A stretch of DNA of 64,000 nt from Candidatus Paracaedibacteraceae bacterium (GTDB lineage: Bacteria > Pseudomonadota > Alphaproteobacteria > UBA6184). The stretch covers positions 198,510 to 262,509 of the forward strand of contig JACKLG010000001.1 in NCBI GenBank assembly GCA_024236035.1, given 5' to 3'. The notes under the pieces are model-generated. The model was not told where the DNA came from. It made no database searches and saw only the letters and a list, made by a program, of their open reading frames with translations. This document shows positions 36,281 to 45,078 of the stretch, piece by piece (position 1 is the first letter of the stretch; every line of letters begins with the position of its first letter). The position numbers and the translations under genes are program-made.

Positions 36281-36622
36281 ATGTCAGAAGATGTTACAAA
36301 TATTATTGATACACTTTCAACCTATGGAAGTATTACTGTTCGAAAAATGTTTGGCGGGTATGGTGTATATAAAGAAGGCAACATTATCGGCATAATTGAC
36401 GACGATCAATTATATTTTAAAAGCACCCCAGAAACAGAAGCTTATTATCAATCTTTTGGCTCTGCTCCCTTTATATATGAAGGAAAAAATCGTCCCGTAA
36501 AAATGTCTTATTGGATGGTTCCTGATGCCGTCATAAAGGATCCTACCCATTTAAAACAATGGGTAGAAACCGCCTACCAAGCTTCATTGTCCTCTCAGAA
36601 AAAGAAATCTGCCAAACGATAA
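36281..36622 (+). CDS. TfoX/Sxy N-terminal-domain protein
   Basis: A 113-residue protein consisting of the TfoX N-terminal domain only: ITVRKMFGGYGVYKEGNIIG, then DDDQLYFKS and PFIYEGKNRPVKMSYWMVPD. Full-length Sxy/TfoX also has a C-terminal helix-hairpin domain, which is missing; stand-alone N-domain proteins are common and their function is not established. It ends in a basic tail (KKKSAKR). It is divergent from the secreted-protein gene at 35553. Confidence 0.85.
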   Translation: MSEDVTNIIDTLSTYGSITVRKMFGGYGVYKEGNIIGIIDDDQLYFKSTPETEAYYQSFGSAPFIYEGKNRPVKMSYWMVPDAVIKDPTHLKQWVETAYQASLSSQKKKSAKR

Positions 36623-36637
36623 TTCATTATTTGCTTA

Positions 36638-37081
36638 CTAGCTATCTATCAAAACAAATCCTTCTTCAGTATCCTCATCACGCTTTGCCTCTACGCCTCT
36701 TTTTCTTTTGGCCGATGCTGACTCAGCTATCAAACGTGCATTTAAACTTCGCAAAGCATCCAACTCTGCCTGCATCTTTTTATGACGTTCAAAATGTCTT
36801 CTCAACTCTTTTCCTACTTTTGAAAGATGGTCAACTAAAGCAGTAGGAGGAATAATTTCTCCGGGCTTTATGTCTATCTCGATGCTCAATACCTCCGCAG
36901 TGTTTACATCGTGTAATAAATTTTCAAGCATTGATGAATGAAAACGATATCGATCACTATAATGACATACTATAGCATCTCGTGCTGGTGGCACTTCAGT
37001 TTTGTCAGAAATATAGTCTTGGCTACAAAGTGGATAAATAAAACAATAATTAACAAACAAAAAAAAGGTTGTATATCTCAT
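36638..37081 (-). CDS. unknown small secreted protein
   Basis: A 147-residue protein with a probable signal peptide (MRYTTFFLFVNYCFIYPLCS), a helical middle with a coiled-coil segment (LRRHFERHKKMQAELDALRS) and a basic then acidic tail (SAKRKRGVEAKRDEDTEE). A perfect AGGAGG site precedes the ATG. The upstream region contains an unusual inverted repeat flanking a promoter-like sequence (37118-37179). I do not recognise a family. Confidence 0.6.
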   Translation of the reverse strand: MRYTTFFLFVNYCFIYPLCSQDYISDKTEVPPARDAIVCHYSDRYRFHSSMLENLLHDVNTAEVLSIEIDIKPGEIIPPTALVDHLSKVGKELRRHFERHKKMQAELDALRSLNARLIAESASAKRKRGVEAKRDEDTEEGFVLIDS

Positions 37082-37117
37082 GGCATGCCTCCTAAATGCA
37101 AATGTTTCACAAATAGG

Positions 37118-37179
37118 GTTTCCCTTTTTTAGATTATCACGTTAATAAAAATAGTCAATACACCTGAAAAAAGGGAAAC
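37118..37179. repeat. 13-bp inverted repeat flanking a promoter-like segment
   Basis: GTTTCCCTTTTTT (37118-37130) and its exact complement AAAAAAGGGAAAC (37167-37179) enclose 36 bases. On the minus strand that interval contains TTGACT (37158-37153) and TAATCT (37136-37131) spaced by 16, placing a promoter for the gene at 36638-37081 inside the loop. Confidence 0.7.
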
Positions 37180-37230
37180 TCAGTTCATAGATACAAAAGA
37201 TAGAAGTGAATTCAACTCTCCCCTTTTTAA

Positions 37231-37971
37231 CTAAGCCATATATAACCCACCGTTAATATGTAACGTGTGACCCGTAATATAATTAGCTTCTTCACTTGCT
37301 AAAAAGGCAATTGCAGCAGCAATATCCTCAGGTTGCCCCATTTTCCCCATGGGAACCCCCATTAAAATGCGCTCTTTCTGCTGTTCAGTTAAAATGTCCG
37401 TCATTGCAGTTTGAATAAACCCTGGTGCCACCGCATTAACCGTTACATTCCGGGTTGCAACCTCAGTCGCTAAAGATTTGGTTAACCCAATCAATCCTGC
37501 TTTTGCCGCAACATAATTCGCTTGGCCTGGGTTACCCATGGCTCCCACTACAGATGATATATTAATAATCCGTCCGTATCTGCGCTTCATCATTGCTTTC
37601 ACCGCAGGTCTACACAACCTAAACGCAGCACTTAAATTAACGGCCAATACACTTTCCCAATCATCATCTTTCATGCGCATTGCCAAACCATCACGAGTAA
37701 TACCCGCATTATTCACCAAGATATCAATTTGTTCATGGTTATGTTCTGCCATATCAAACAAAGCATTAACCGAATCCACATCTTCTAAATTACACGGTAA
37801 AATTCCAGTTTGCCCCTTGGGTAATTCAGCTTGTAATGTTTCTAACTTGCCTGCATTGGTACCACTCATCACAACAAAAGCGCCTTGCTTAACCAAAAAA
37901 TGACAGATTGCTTTTCCAATCCCGCCAGTGGCACCCGTGATTAATACTTTTTTACCATCTAATCTAAACAT
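37231..37971 (-). CDS. fabG: 3-oxoacyl-[acyl-carrier-protein] reductase
   Basis: NADPH-dependent short-chain dehydrogenase of 246 residues in fatty-acid elongation. The Rossmann motif TGATGGIG is at 12-19, NNAG at 87-90, and the catalytic Ser140, Tyr153 and Lys157 are in NISSVVG...NYVAAKAG. Length is normal. Its ATG overlaps the fabD stop (TAATG). It is the last gene of the flavoprotein-fabD-fabG operon; acpP, the frequent next gene, is not present. Confidence 0.97.
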   Translation of the reverse strand: MFRLDGKKVLITGATGGIGKAICHFLVKQGAFVVMSGTNAGKLETLQAELPKGQTGILPCNLEDVDSVNALFDMAEHNHEQIDILVNNAGITRDGLAMRMKDDDWESVLAVNLSAAFRLCRPAVKAMMKRRYGRIINISSVVGAMGNPGQANYVAAKAGLIGLTKSLATEVATRNVTVNAVAPGFIQTAMTDILTEQQKERILMGVPMGKMGQPEDIAAAIAFLASEEANYITGHTLHINGGLYMA

Positions 37972-38915
37972 TATAATACCTCTTTTAATACGGTCTCAAC
38001 ATCGCTGGGGGTTTCTACAGTATATGAAGATGCTTCAGGTAATATCCGCTTAACCAAACCTGTTAAAACCTTTCCTGATCCAACTTCTATAAAATGTGTA
38101 ACCCCTTCCGCACTCAATTTCATAATAGTTTCACGCCAACGCACACGCCCAACAACCTGTTGTACCAATAAGGCCTTTGCTTTTTCGCCCGTCGTTACAC
38201 GATCACACGTAACATTTGCAATTAACTTTCCCTGCAATATTTCTGATACAGTTACATTTTCTAATGCTGCCTGCATTACCTCTGCCGCTGGTTGCATTAA
38301 CGCACAATGAAATGGAGCACTCACCGGTAACGGTAACGCTCTACGAAAACCAAACTCAGATGCCTTTTCTACAACCTGCTCAATCGCAGTCTTATGCCCA
38401 CTTACCACAATCTGTTCTGCAGAATTATCATTTGCAACAGAACACATTGAATCACCTGTTGAAACTAATTCACACAATGCCTCTGCCTGATCTATTCCGC
38501 CAGCACCAATCAGCGCAGCCATACCCCCAACACCAACAGGGACAGCTTGTTGCATTGCATCCCCACGAATACGTAATAAGCGTGCTGTATCTTGCAATGT
38601 AAACGTATCAATCGCGGCATGGGCAGAATACTCACCTAAGGAATGTCCGGCAAAATAAGCTGCCTTTAAGTCTTTTGACGCATGCTTTTTTAACACGTTA
38701 AACGCCGCTAAACTTACAGTCATTAAAGCCGGCTGAGTATTTCGTGTTAATGACAACGCTTCCATTGGACCATTAAACATAACATCAGACAGTTTTTCTT
38801 CTAACGCATCATCCACCAATTCAATAACTTCACGCGCCTCAGAAAAAGCTTCACATAACAGCTTCCCCATTCCTACAGCTTGCGATCCCTGACCTGGAAA
38901 CAAAAAGGCTATCAT
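37971..38915 (-). CDS. fabD: malonyl-CoA:ACP transacylase
   Basis: A 314-residue enzyme that loads malonyl groups onto acyl-carrier protein. FPGQGSQAVGMG is at 6-17, the nucleophile motif GHSLGEYS holds Ser92, and the catalytic His lies in VSAPFHCALM near 200. AGGAGAATAAA precedes the ATG. It starts 13 bases after the flavoprotein gene. Confidence 0.97.
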   Translation of the reverse strand: MIAFLFPGQGSQAVGMGKLLCEAFSEAREVIELVDDALEEKLSDVMFNGPMEALSLTRNTQPALMTVSLAAFNVLKKHASKDLKAAYFAGHSLGEYSAHAAIDTFTLQDTARLLRIRGDAMQQAVPVGVGGMAALIGAGGIDQAEALCELVSTGDSMCSVANDNSAEQIVVSGHKTAIEQVVEKASEFGFRRALPLPVSAPFHCALMQPAAEVMQAALENVTVSEILQGKLIANVTCDRVTTGEKAKALLVQQVVGRVRWRETIMKLSAEGVTHFIEVGSGKVLTGLVKRILPEASSYTVETPSDVETVLKEVL

Positions 38916-38928
38916 TTTATTCTCCTAT

Positions 38929-40326
38929 TTATGCACCAGTTAAGATGCGATCAAACAATTGCTTTACCGTTGGCACAAACCCATTTGCATAAAATGGATC
39001 CGTCGCAAACCGATACGCGTTGTGACCAGCAAACATCAAGTTATGATCAATGTCATCCTCATGCACCGCATCCTGTAATGTTTTTTGAATACAAAATGAC
39101 CGTGGATCAGGTTTATGTCCAGTCGTAAATGGTTCCTCTTGCAACCAGTTTGAAAACTGACATGCGCTTAAACACCCCATGCAATTTATCTGATCTTGCA
39201 AAATTTGCTGTGAACTTTCGGTCGTCACAAACACCATCGTTTCATCCGGTGTTTTTAACCCTTCTGTAAACCCCTGGCCTATCCACGTATTTACTTTTTC
39301 AACATCTTCAGGTTTAAAATAAACCATCCGTTGACGGGGCCCCATCGGAACACCCGCAGTAAATACGTCATCCGCAGCACCACTATATGCAACTTGTCGG
39401 TTACTACGATCAATCAAATCCTGCAAAAATGTGTTCCGCACTGCAGAAGAATAAAATCCTGTGGGGCTAAACTTATTTAAAAACACATCCCCGTTTTTCA
39501 ACGTTAATAATTTTTGTTTCCAAGATGGCGGAATGGGACTTTCCTGCGTTAACAACGGCCGGGTACCAAACTGAAATGCAACAGGCCCAACTTCAGGATT
39601 ATCAATCCAATTTGACCATTCATTTAATTGCCAAACTCCACCCGCCATAACAATGGGTATCATCGCCAAACCAAATTGATTCATTAATTTGCGTAATTCA
39701 ACCACACGTCCATAAGGATCCTGGGGAACTAAAGGATCTTCACTATTCGACAACCCATTATGGCCACCCGCTTTCCACGGATCTTCATAAACAACACCGC
39801 CTAAAAAATCTGATAATTTACTGTAAGACCGCTTCCACAATGCATTAAACGCACGGGCAGATGAAACAATCGGATAATAATGCACCTTATATTTTGCTGC
39901 AATTTCAGCCAATTTATATGGCATGCCCGCACCACACGTTACACCATCAATTAACCCTTTTGCCTTATCCAAAATGCCTTCTAAAATACGTTGAGCACCA
40001 CCCATTTCCCACAACACGTTCATATGAATACGCCCATTTCCCTTGGACACATCTCGTGCTATTTTCGCTTGCTCAACACCGCCCCGAATTCCAAATTCAA
40101 TCAATTCTTCATGGCGTTCTTGTCGGTTTTTTCCTTTATATTCAATGGTAACTAATTTCCCGTCAGCGTCATAAAAATCCGCATTCACACCTGAAAACGT
40201 ACCAATTCCATCCTGCGCAGCCCAACTGCCAGCAGTAATGCCATTTGTAACTCCAATGCCTTTTCCGCCTTCAATCAAAGGAAAAACTTCTTTGGCAGAC
40301 ATCACTAACTTATTTATAATGTTCAT
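38929..40326 (-). CDS. FMN-dependent NMO/FabK-family oxidoreductase
   Basis: A 465-residue TIM-barrel flavoprotein of the nitronate monooxygenase/enoyl-reductase (FabK) superfamily. Visible are GIGVTNGITAGSWA near the start, GLIDGVTCGAGMP, the active-site glycine/histidine segment KAGGHNG, IPIVMAGGVW and the phosphate-binding end VAFQFGTRPLLTQES. A C-terminal extension holds a Cys cluster CMGCLSAC. The ATG at 40326 is chosen over GTG at 40332 because AGGAG is then five bases away. It is the first gene of an operon with fabD and fabG, which suggests enoyl-ACP reduction, but nitronate oxidation cannot be excluded. Confidence 0.82.
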   Translation of the reverse strand: MNIINKLVMSAKEVFPLIEGGKGIGVTNGITAGSWAAQDGIGTFSGVNADFYDADGKLVTIEYKGKNRQERHEELIEFGIRGGVEQAKIARDVSKGNGRIHMNVLWEMGGAQRILEGILDKAKGLIDGVTCGAGMPYKLAEIAAKYKVHYYPIVSSARAFNALWKRSYSKLSDFLGGVVYEDPWKAGGHNGLSNSEDPLVPQDPYGRVVELRKLMNQFGLAMIPIVMAGGVWQLNEWSNWIDNPEVGPVAFQFGTRPLLTQESPIPPSWKQKLLTLKNGDVFLNKFSPTGFYSSAVRNTFLQDLIDRSNRQVAYSGAADDVFTAGVPMGPRQRMVYFKPEDVEKVNTWIGQGFTEGLKTPDETMVFVTTESSQQILQDQINCMGCLSACQFSNWLQEEPFTTGHKPDPRSFCIQKTLQDAVHEDDIDHNLMFAGHNAYRFATDPFYANGFVPTVKQLFDRILTGA

Positions 40327-40422
40327 AAACACTCCTACTTTATAGGTCCTATATTACCTAAAAATTTGCGCTTCCTTCCTTTATATATCACAGAAATCTT
40401 ACTGTACAGTCCGAACGCGCAA

Positions 40423-40462
40423 AAACCTTCTCCCCGTTTATTTTCATTCGGAAAGAAGGTTT
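40423..40462 (-). terminator. terminator of pnp
   Basis: On the minus strand AAACCTTCT...AGAAGGTTTTT with extra pairing of TTCCG to CGGGG, 33 bases after the pnp stop. The U-run is short (TTTTT). Confidence 0.75.
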
Positions 40463-40494
40463 CAGCAAAAAAACAACGTAACGTTATTTTTATC

Positions 40495-42603
40495 TTATGC
40501 TGGCATTGCATCCAATTGAGGAATATTTTTCATCGTTAATCTTAAACGACCCTTATCATCAATTTCCAGCAACTTTACTCTTACCTTCATACCTTCTGAT
40601 AAATATTCTTTCACATCTTGTACACGTTCATCAGATATTTCACTAATATGTAAGAAACCGTCTTTACCAAAATCAAATCGTACAAAGGCACCAAAATCTT
40701 TAATGTTAACAACTTCACCAATATACAGCTGGTTAACCTCTGGCATAAATCCAATTGCCTTTACCCGTCGCAATGCTTCTTCTGCACCCTTCGAATCAAT
40801 AGCAAATATTTTCACTATACCATCTTGTTCAATATCAATCTTTGCACCTGTTGTTTCACACAATTCACGAATATGTTTTCCACCAGGTCCGATCAACTCA
40901 CCAATTTTTTCTTTATCAATGGTTACTGTAAACATTCGTGGAGCATGTGAACTCACTTCTTCACGGGCATCTGCTAACACCTTATTCATTTCGCCTAAAA
41001 TGTGCAAACGTCCGTTACGGGCTTGTTTCAAGGCTTTATCCATGATTGCAGTGGTAATGCCATTAATTTTAATGTCCATTTGCAACGAAGTAATACCTTC
41101 TTCCGTACCCGCAACTTTAAAGTCCATATCGCCTAAGAAATCTTCATCGCCCATAATGTCAGACAAAACTACTGAATGTTTGTCACCCGTAACCAAACCC
41201 ATCGCAATACCCGCAACAGGTGATTTCATCGGCACACCTGCATCCATTAACGATAAAGACGCAGCACATACTGTGGCCATAGAAGAAGAACCATTACATT
41301 CTAAAATATCTACCACTGTGCGTAATGAATAAGGAAAATCCTTACGATCAGGCAATACTGGATGTAAAGCACGCCAAGCTAATTTACCATGGCCAATTTC
41401 TCTGCGACCTGGCGATCCTGAACGCCCTGCTTCTCCTACCGAAAATGGAGGAAAATTATAATGCAACATAAACGGTTCTTTTTGTTCGCCCAACAGACCA
41501 TCAATCATCTGCTCATCTTGCGAAGTCCCCAATGTTGTTACACCTAAAGCCTGCGTTTCACCACGTGTAAAAATGGCACTACCATGAACCCTTGGCAAGG
41601 CTCCGACCTCAACACTAATGGGGCGAACTTCATCAAATGCACGCCCATCTATACGTTCAGCATCCACCAATACTTTTGCTCGTACCACATCATATTCAAC
41701 AGCTTTAAACGCATGTGCAAATGTAACATCTTCAAAATTACTTTCATTGTCAGGGTTTAATGCAGCCCTCGCATTTTCCTTAATAACGCCCACAATCGCA
41801 TAACGATCTTGCTTCTTTTTAATGGAATATGCCGACTTTAAATCATGCGCAAATTTTTCAGTAATAACTTTTTTCATTGCCAAATATGTATCGGATAATA
41901 CAGGACGCTCCCAATGCTCCTTACCTGCCTCTTTTGCTAAATCCTGAATCATCTTAATCACAGGCTGGAAAGATTCATGGGCAAATTCCAAAGCAGTCAA
42001 CATTATCTCTTCAGATAATTCTTTTGCTTCTGATTCCACCATCAGCACACCTTCATGTGTACCCGCAACCACTAAATCCAGCTCGGAATTTTCTATTTGT
42101 TCAAAGGTTGGGTTAATCACAAATTCATTATTAACACGCCCAACTCTTACTGCACTTAAAGGATGTTCAAACGGAATACCCGAAATCGCCAATGCCGCTG
42201 ATGCACCTATAATCGAAGGTATGTCTGCATCATTTTCCCCATCAAAGCTTAAAACTGTACACATAACTTGCGTTTCGTTATAAAACCCTTCAGGAAACAA
42301 AGGACGTATCGGACGGTCAATTAAACGGGATACCAACGTTTCTTTTTCACTGGGGCGACCTTCGCGCTTTAAAAATCCACCAGGCACACGACCTGCCGCA
42401 TAAAATTTCTCTTGATAATTAACCGTTAATGGAAAAAAAGTAACATCTTTTTTTGCTTCTTTTGCAGCTACTACCGTACATAAAACCGTGGTTTCACCGT
42501 ACGTTACTAACACAGCACCAGTGGCCTGACGCGCAACCCGTCCTGTTTCAATGGTCAGCGTACGCCCACCCCAGTTCAGTTCTTTTCTTACTATATTAAA
42601 CAT
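40495..42603 (-). CDS. pnp: polynucleotide phosphorylase
   Basis: A 702-residue 3'-5' phosphorolytic exoribonuclease. Two RNase PH cores (about 1-230 and 310-540) are separated by a helical domain; [21 protein letters not shown] and the active-site [18 protein letters not shown] are present. The C-terminus has a KH domain ([17 protein letters not shown]) and an S1 domain ([15 protein letters not shown]). It follows rpsO after a hairpin, the conserved rpsO-pnp order. Confidence 0.98.
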   Translation of the reverse strand: MFNIVRKELNWGGRTLTIETGRVARQATGAVLVTYGETTVLCTVVAAKEAKKDVTFFPLTVNYQEKFYAAGRVPGGFLKREGRPSEKETLVSRLIDRPIRPLFPEGFYNETQVMCTVLSFDGENDADIPSIIGASAALAISGIPFEHPLSAVRVGRVNNEFVINPTFEQIENSELDLVVAGTHEGVLMVESEAKELSEEIMLTALEFAHESFQPVIKMIQDLAKEAGKEHWERPVLSDTYLAMKKVITEKFAHDLKSAYSIKKKQDRYAIVGVIKENARAALNPDNESNFEDVTFAHAFKAVEYDVVRAKVLVDAERIDGRAFDEVRPISVEVGALPRVHGSAIFTRGETQALGVTTLGTSQDEQMIDGLLGEQKEPFMLHYNFPPFSVGEAGRSGSPGRREIGHGKLAWRALHPVLPDRKDFPYSLRTVVDILECNGSSSMATVCAASLSLMDAGVPMKSPVAGIAMGLVTGDKHSVVLSDIMGDEDFLGDMDFKVAGTEEGITSLQMDIKINGITTAIMDKALKQARNGRLHILGEMNKVLADAREEVSSHAPRMFTVTIDKEKIGELIGPGGKHIRELCETTGAKIDIEQDGIVKIFAIDSKGAEEALRRVKAIGFMPEVNQLYIGEVVNIKDFGAFVRFDFGKDGFLHISEISDERVQDVKEYLSEGMKVRVKLLEIDDKGRLRLTMKNIPQLDAMPA

Positions 42604-42623
42604 CTAATTCCTCTTCCTATAAG

Positions 42624-42657
42624 TAAAAAGTGGCAATCAACATAAATTGATTGCCAC
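42624..42657 (-). terminator. hairpin between rpsO and pnp
   Basis: On the minus strand GTGGCAATCAA-TTTATG-TTGATTGCCAC followed by TTTTT. It can act as the rpsO terminator; part of the transcription must read through to pnp. In E. coli the equivalent interval carries a terminator and an RNase III site used in pnp autoregulation. Confidence 0.85.
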
Positions 42658-42687
42658 ACGTATTTTTAAAACATTTGCTTAAAAAAA

Positions 42688-42957
42688 TTAGCGACGCAGC
42701 CCTAATTTTTGAATCAAATCCAAATATCTTTGTGGATTCTTACTTTTCACATATGTTAATAAACGACGGCGGCGACCCACCAAAATCAATAAACCACGGC
42801 GAGAGTGAAAATCCTTGCGGTGCTCAGTCATATGTTCCGTTAAATTACGGATGCGTTCTGTTAAAATTGCAATTTGCACTTCAGGAGAACCTGTATCTCC
42901 TTGACCATTTGCATATTCATTAATTACTTCTTGCTTACGTTCAGCTGTAATCGACAT
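42688..42957 (-). CDS. rpsO: 30S ribosomal protein S15
   Basis: An 89-residue small-subunit protein starting [16 protein letters not shown] with [17 protein letters not shown], the [22 protein letters not shown] core and [18 protein letters not shown]. The ATG at 42957 is chosen over an in-frame TTG two codons upstream because GGAGTTTGACG gives correct spacing. It starts two bases after the truB stop. Confidence 0.98.
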   Translation of the reverse strand: MSITAERKQEVINEYANGQGDTGSPEVQIAILTERIRNLTEHMTEHRKDFHSRRGLLILVGRRRRLLTYVKSKNPQRYLDLIQKLGLRR

Positions 42958-42959
42958 CG

Positions 42960-43844
42960 TCAAACTCCATTTATAAATACATTTTTTGGATAAAAAACCT
43001 GGTCTTTTACAAAACCAGTTGCAATAACGTCAGTGTCATCAATGGCGAAAACCATATCAAAGTCTGGCAAACTTACAGGAATGCTTTGACCTTTTGAAAT
43101 ACAGGCAATCGCCGACTCCGTACAGGAAACCGCCGGGATGTCGTCCAGAACGGTCCTAATGGGGATAATAGCAGACGCTATTTTTTCTCGTGCATTATCA
43201 TCGATTTGTTGTTCTTTTTCAAGTAAAATCGACTTATCCAATGTAAACCGCCCAACACGATCCCGTCTAAGATATGTAACATGTGCAACAGTGCCTAATA
43301 TTTGTGCGATATCTCGAGCTAAGGCTCTAACATATGTTCCCTTACTGCATCTAACCTGAAATGTTGTCTCTAAATGTGTGTGATCAATCACCTGCAAATC
43401 AAAAATTTTAATTTCTCTTGGCTGTATCTCGACCACCTCTCCTTTTCGCATACGATCAGATGCTCTTTTGCCATCAATTTTAACCGCAGAATACGAAGGG
43501 GGCACTTGTTGCATTGTAACCCCCATATGTTGTATTGTAGACCTAATAAAATCAATTGTAGGAATTACATCTGAAGTCGCAATTATCTCGCCATCGCGGT
43601 CATCCGTACTAGTTTGCGTCCCCCATAAAACCCTGAAAGTATAAGTCTTTTCCGCATCCACCACCGCCGGTATTGTCTTCGTGGCTTTACCAATCGCAAC
43701 AGGCAACACCCCACAGGCAAATTTATCCAACGTCCCTGCATGCCCAAGCTTGGTTTTCCGCGGAAATGCTCGTTTTATACGATTCAACAGCTGCGCTGAC
43801 GTCACCCCTTCTGGCTTATTAATACACAACCATCCACTCAGCAT
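42960..43844 (-). CDS. truB: tRNA pseudouridine(55) synthase
   Basis: A 294-residue pseudouridine synthase modifying U55 of tRNAs. [15 protein letters not shown] opens the protein; the catalytic Asp40 lies in [15 protein letters not shown]; the [15 protein letters not shown] and [14 protein letters not shown] motifs follow. It forms a tight unit with rpsO. In most proteobacteria it directly follows rbfA, but here an outer-membrane gene and a terminator lie between. Confidence 0.96.
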   Translation of the reverse strand: MLSGWLCINKPEGVTSAQLLNRIKRAFPRKTKLGHAGTLDKFACGVLPVAIGKATKTIPAVVDAEKTYTFRVLWGTQTSTDDRDGEIIATSDVIPTIDFIRSTIQHMGVTMQQVPPSYSAVKIDGKRASDRMRKGEVVEIQPREIKIFDLQVIDHTHLETTFQVRCSKGTYVRALARDIAQILGTVAHVTYLRRDRVGRFTLDKSILLEKEQQIDDNAREKIASAIIPIRTVLDDIPAVSCTESAIACISKGQSIPVSLPDFDMVFAIDDTDVIATGFVKDQVFYPKNVFINGV

Positions 43845-43876
43845 ATTTACCCCTTTTAAAAAAAGCGCTATAACAC

Positions 43877-43903
43877 AAAAAGCCCCGATTTTCGGGGCTT
43901 TTT
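43877..43903. terminator. terminator between the OMP gene and truB
   Basis: AAAAAGCCCCGA-TTT-TCGGGGCTTTTT, a 12-bp stem that works in both directions. It should end transcription of the barrel gene, so truB-rpsO-pnp need a promoter in 43845-43876 or rely on readthrough. Confidence 0.92.
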
Positions 43904-43925
43904 AATAGAAAGTCTAATTAAAAAA

Positions 43926-44528
43926 TTAGAATTGATAACCTGCGTTGAAACCAAAAACTGTTGCGGAAGTTCCTTTTGTAGTTTTTAAATCACCTTCGCC
44001 AGATTCTTCGTTAAGCGCCTTTACAAACTGGCCATATACACCAACGAAGAAATTCTCAGTCACTTTAAAGTCAGAACCAACGCGCGCTGACCAAGAAAAG
44101 TTACCTTCAGGTAATGTATCTTTACCAGTTGAACTTACTATTTTTTGGAAACCTAAACCACCAGCAATATAAGGCATTGCGGATTTTAATGGTAGACCAA
44201 CGCGAGCTTGTAAGTTTGGAGACCAAGCAAATATTGTTTTAGAATCTGAACCTTCAATGCTTTTATAGTCCATGTTAAAGTTACCTACTTGAGCATCAAC
44301 CCCTAAATATACTGCATCGGATAAAATCATTCCCCAACCAGCAGCGATTTCAAAGCTTGCAGCAAGAGAAAAACTATCTTTTCCTTTAACTGCAGTATCT
44401 TTTAATTTGTCTGTTACACCTGTCCCAACTGCATTTAAACCACCACGAGCATAAAAACCACCCCAGTTAGCTTCAGTTGCAGAAATTGATACAGCTGCTA
44501 AAGCAGTTACTAATAAAAATTTTTTCAT
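43926..44528 (-). CDS. small outer-membrane beta-barrel protein (OmpA/Omp25-like 8-strand type)
   Basis: A 200-residue protein with signal peptide MKKFLLVTALAAVSISATEA and a mature part of about eight amphipathic strands (NWGGFYARGGLNAVGTG; YLGVDAQVGNFNMDY; AMPYIAGGLGFQK; VFGFNAGYQF), ending in Phe, the classical BAM-recognised C-terminus. The start at 44528 fits AAGGATATACAA and the signal peptide; an upstream in-frame codon does not. A sigma-70-like promoter and a strong terminator make it an independent unit within the infB-pnp gene block. The exact function is unknown. Confidence 0.85.
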   Translation of the reverse strand: MKKFLLVTALAAVSISATEANWGGFYARGGLNAVGTGVTDKLKDTAVKGKDSFSLAASFEIAAGWGMILSDAVYLGVDAQVGNFNMDYKSIEGSDSKTIFAWSPNLQARVGLPLKSAMPYIAGGLGFQKIVSSTGKDTLPEGNFSWSARVGSDFKVTENFFVGVYGQFVKALNEESGEGDLKTTKGTSATVFGFNAGYQF

Positions 44529-44555
44529 GTTTGTATATCCTTGATTAAAAAACTT

Positions 44556-44583
44556 TTTATACACTATTTTGTATTAAAAGCAA
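44556..44583 (-). promoter_or_regulatory. promoter of the OMP gene
   Basis: On the minus strand TTGCTT (44583-44578) and TATAAA (44561-44556) are spaced by 16 bases, about 30 bases upstream of the ATG at 44528. Confidence 0.45.
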
Positions 44584-44664
44584 TAGCCCTCTTGACAAAA
44601 TGTTTCTGATTTTAATTGGGTGTTGCAATAAAGCAACATCCGCGCTTGGCAGACCAGTAAACAT

Positions 44665-45078
44665 TTAATTCTCTTTAATGTTTTTTGAAATTAAAGCCTC
44701 AATTCTTGAACCATACGAAAACGAGGTATCTTCTTGAAATATTAATTGGGGAACATATTTAAATGTAATTTTTGGAGCTATTGCATGTCGAATTTGGGAA
44801 CTCACCTCATTTAAGCAATCAATTAATTTTTTGATCTCCTCAGGCTCATATATACCCAAAGGCAACACAAACACTGATGCTTTTCGCAAATCTGGACTTG
44901 CCGAAACACATGTTACCGTAATTGATTTTCCCTCCAAAATGGGGTGATACACTTCACCATGCATAAATACCTTAGCGATCAAATGTCGCAAGTCCTCTCC
45001 AACTCGCAACTGACGCTGGGAAGGCATATTAGGTGAAGTTTTTTTTCCAATACCTTTTTTATGAAACGACACGGGCAA
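44665..45078 (-). CDS. rbfA: ribosome-binding factor A
   Basis: A KH-fold protein of up to 137 residues needed for 16S rRNA maturation. PSQRQLRVGEDLRHLIAKVF and VTCVSASPDLRKASVFVLPLG are the family marks. The longest frame starts at TTG (45078) and overlaps the infB stop by 20 bases; ATG at 45027 (MPSQRQLRV) would also give a complete domain. Alphaproteobacterial RbfA often carries an N-terminal basic tail, which favours the longer form. It is the last gene of the rimP-nusA-infB-rbfA run. Confidence 0.93.
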   Translation of the reverse strand: MPVSFHKKGIGKKTSPNMPSQRQLRVGEDLRHLIAKVFMHGEVYHPILEGKSITVTCVSASPDLRKASVFVLPLGIYEPEEIKKLIDCLNEVSSQIRHAIAPKITFKYVPQLIFQEDTSFSYGSRIEALISKNIKEN

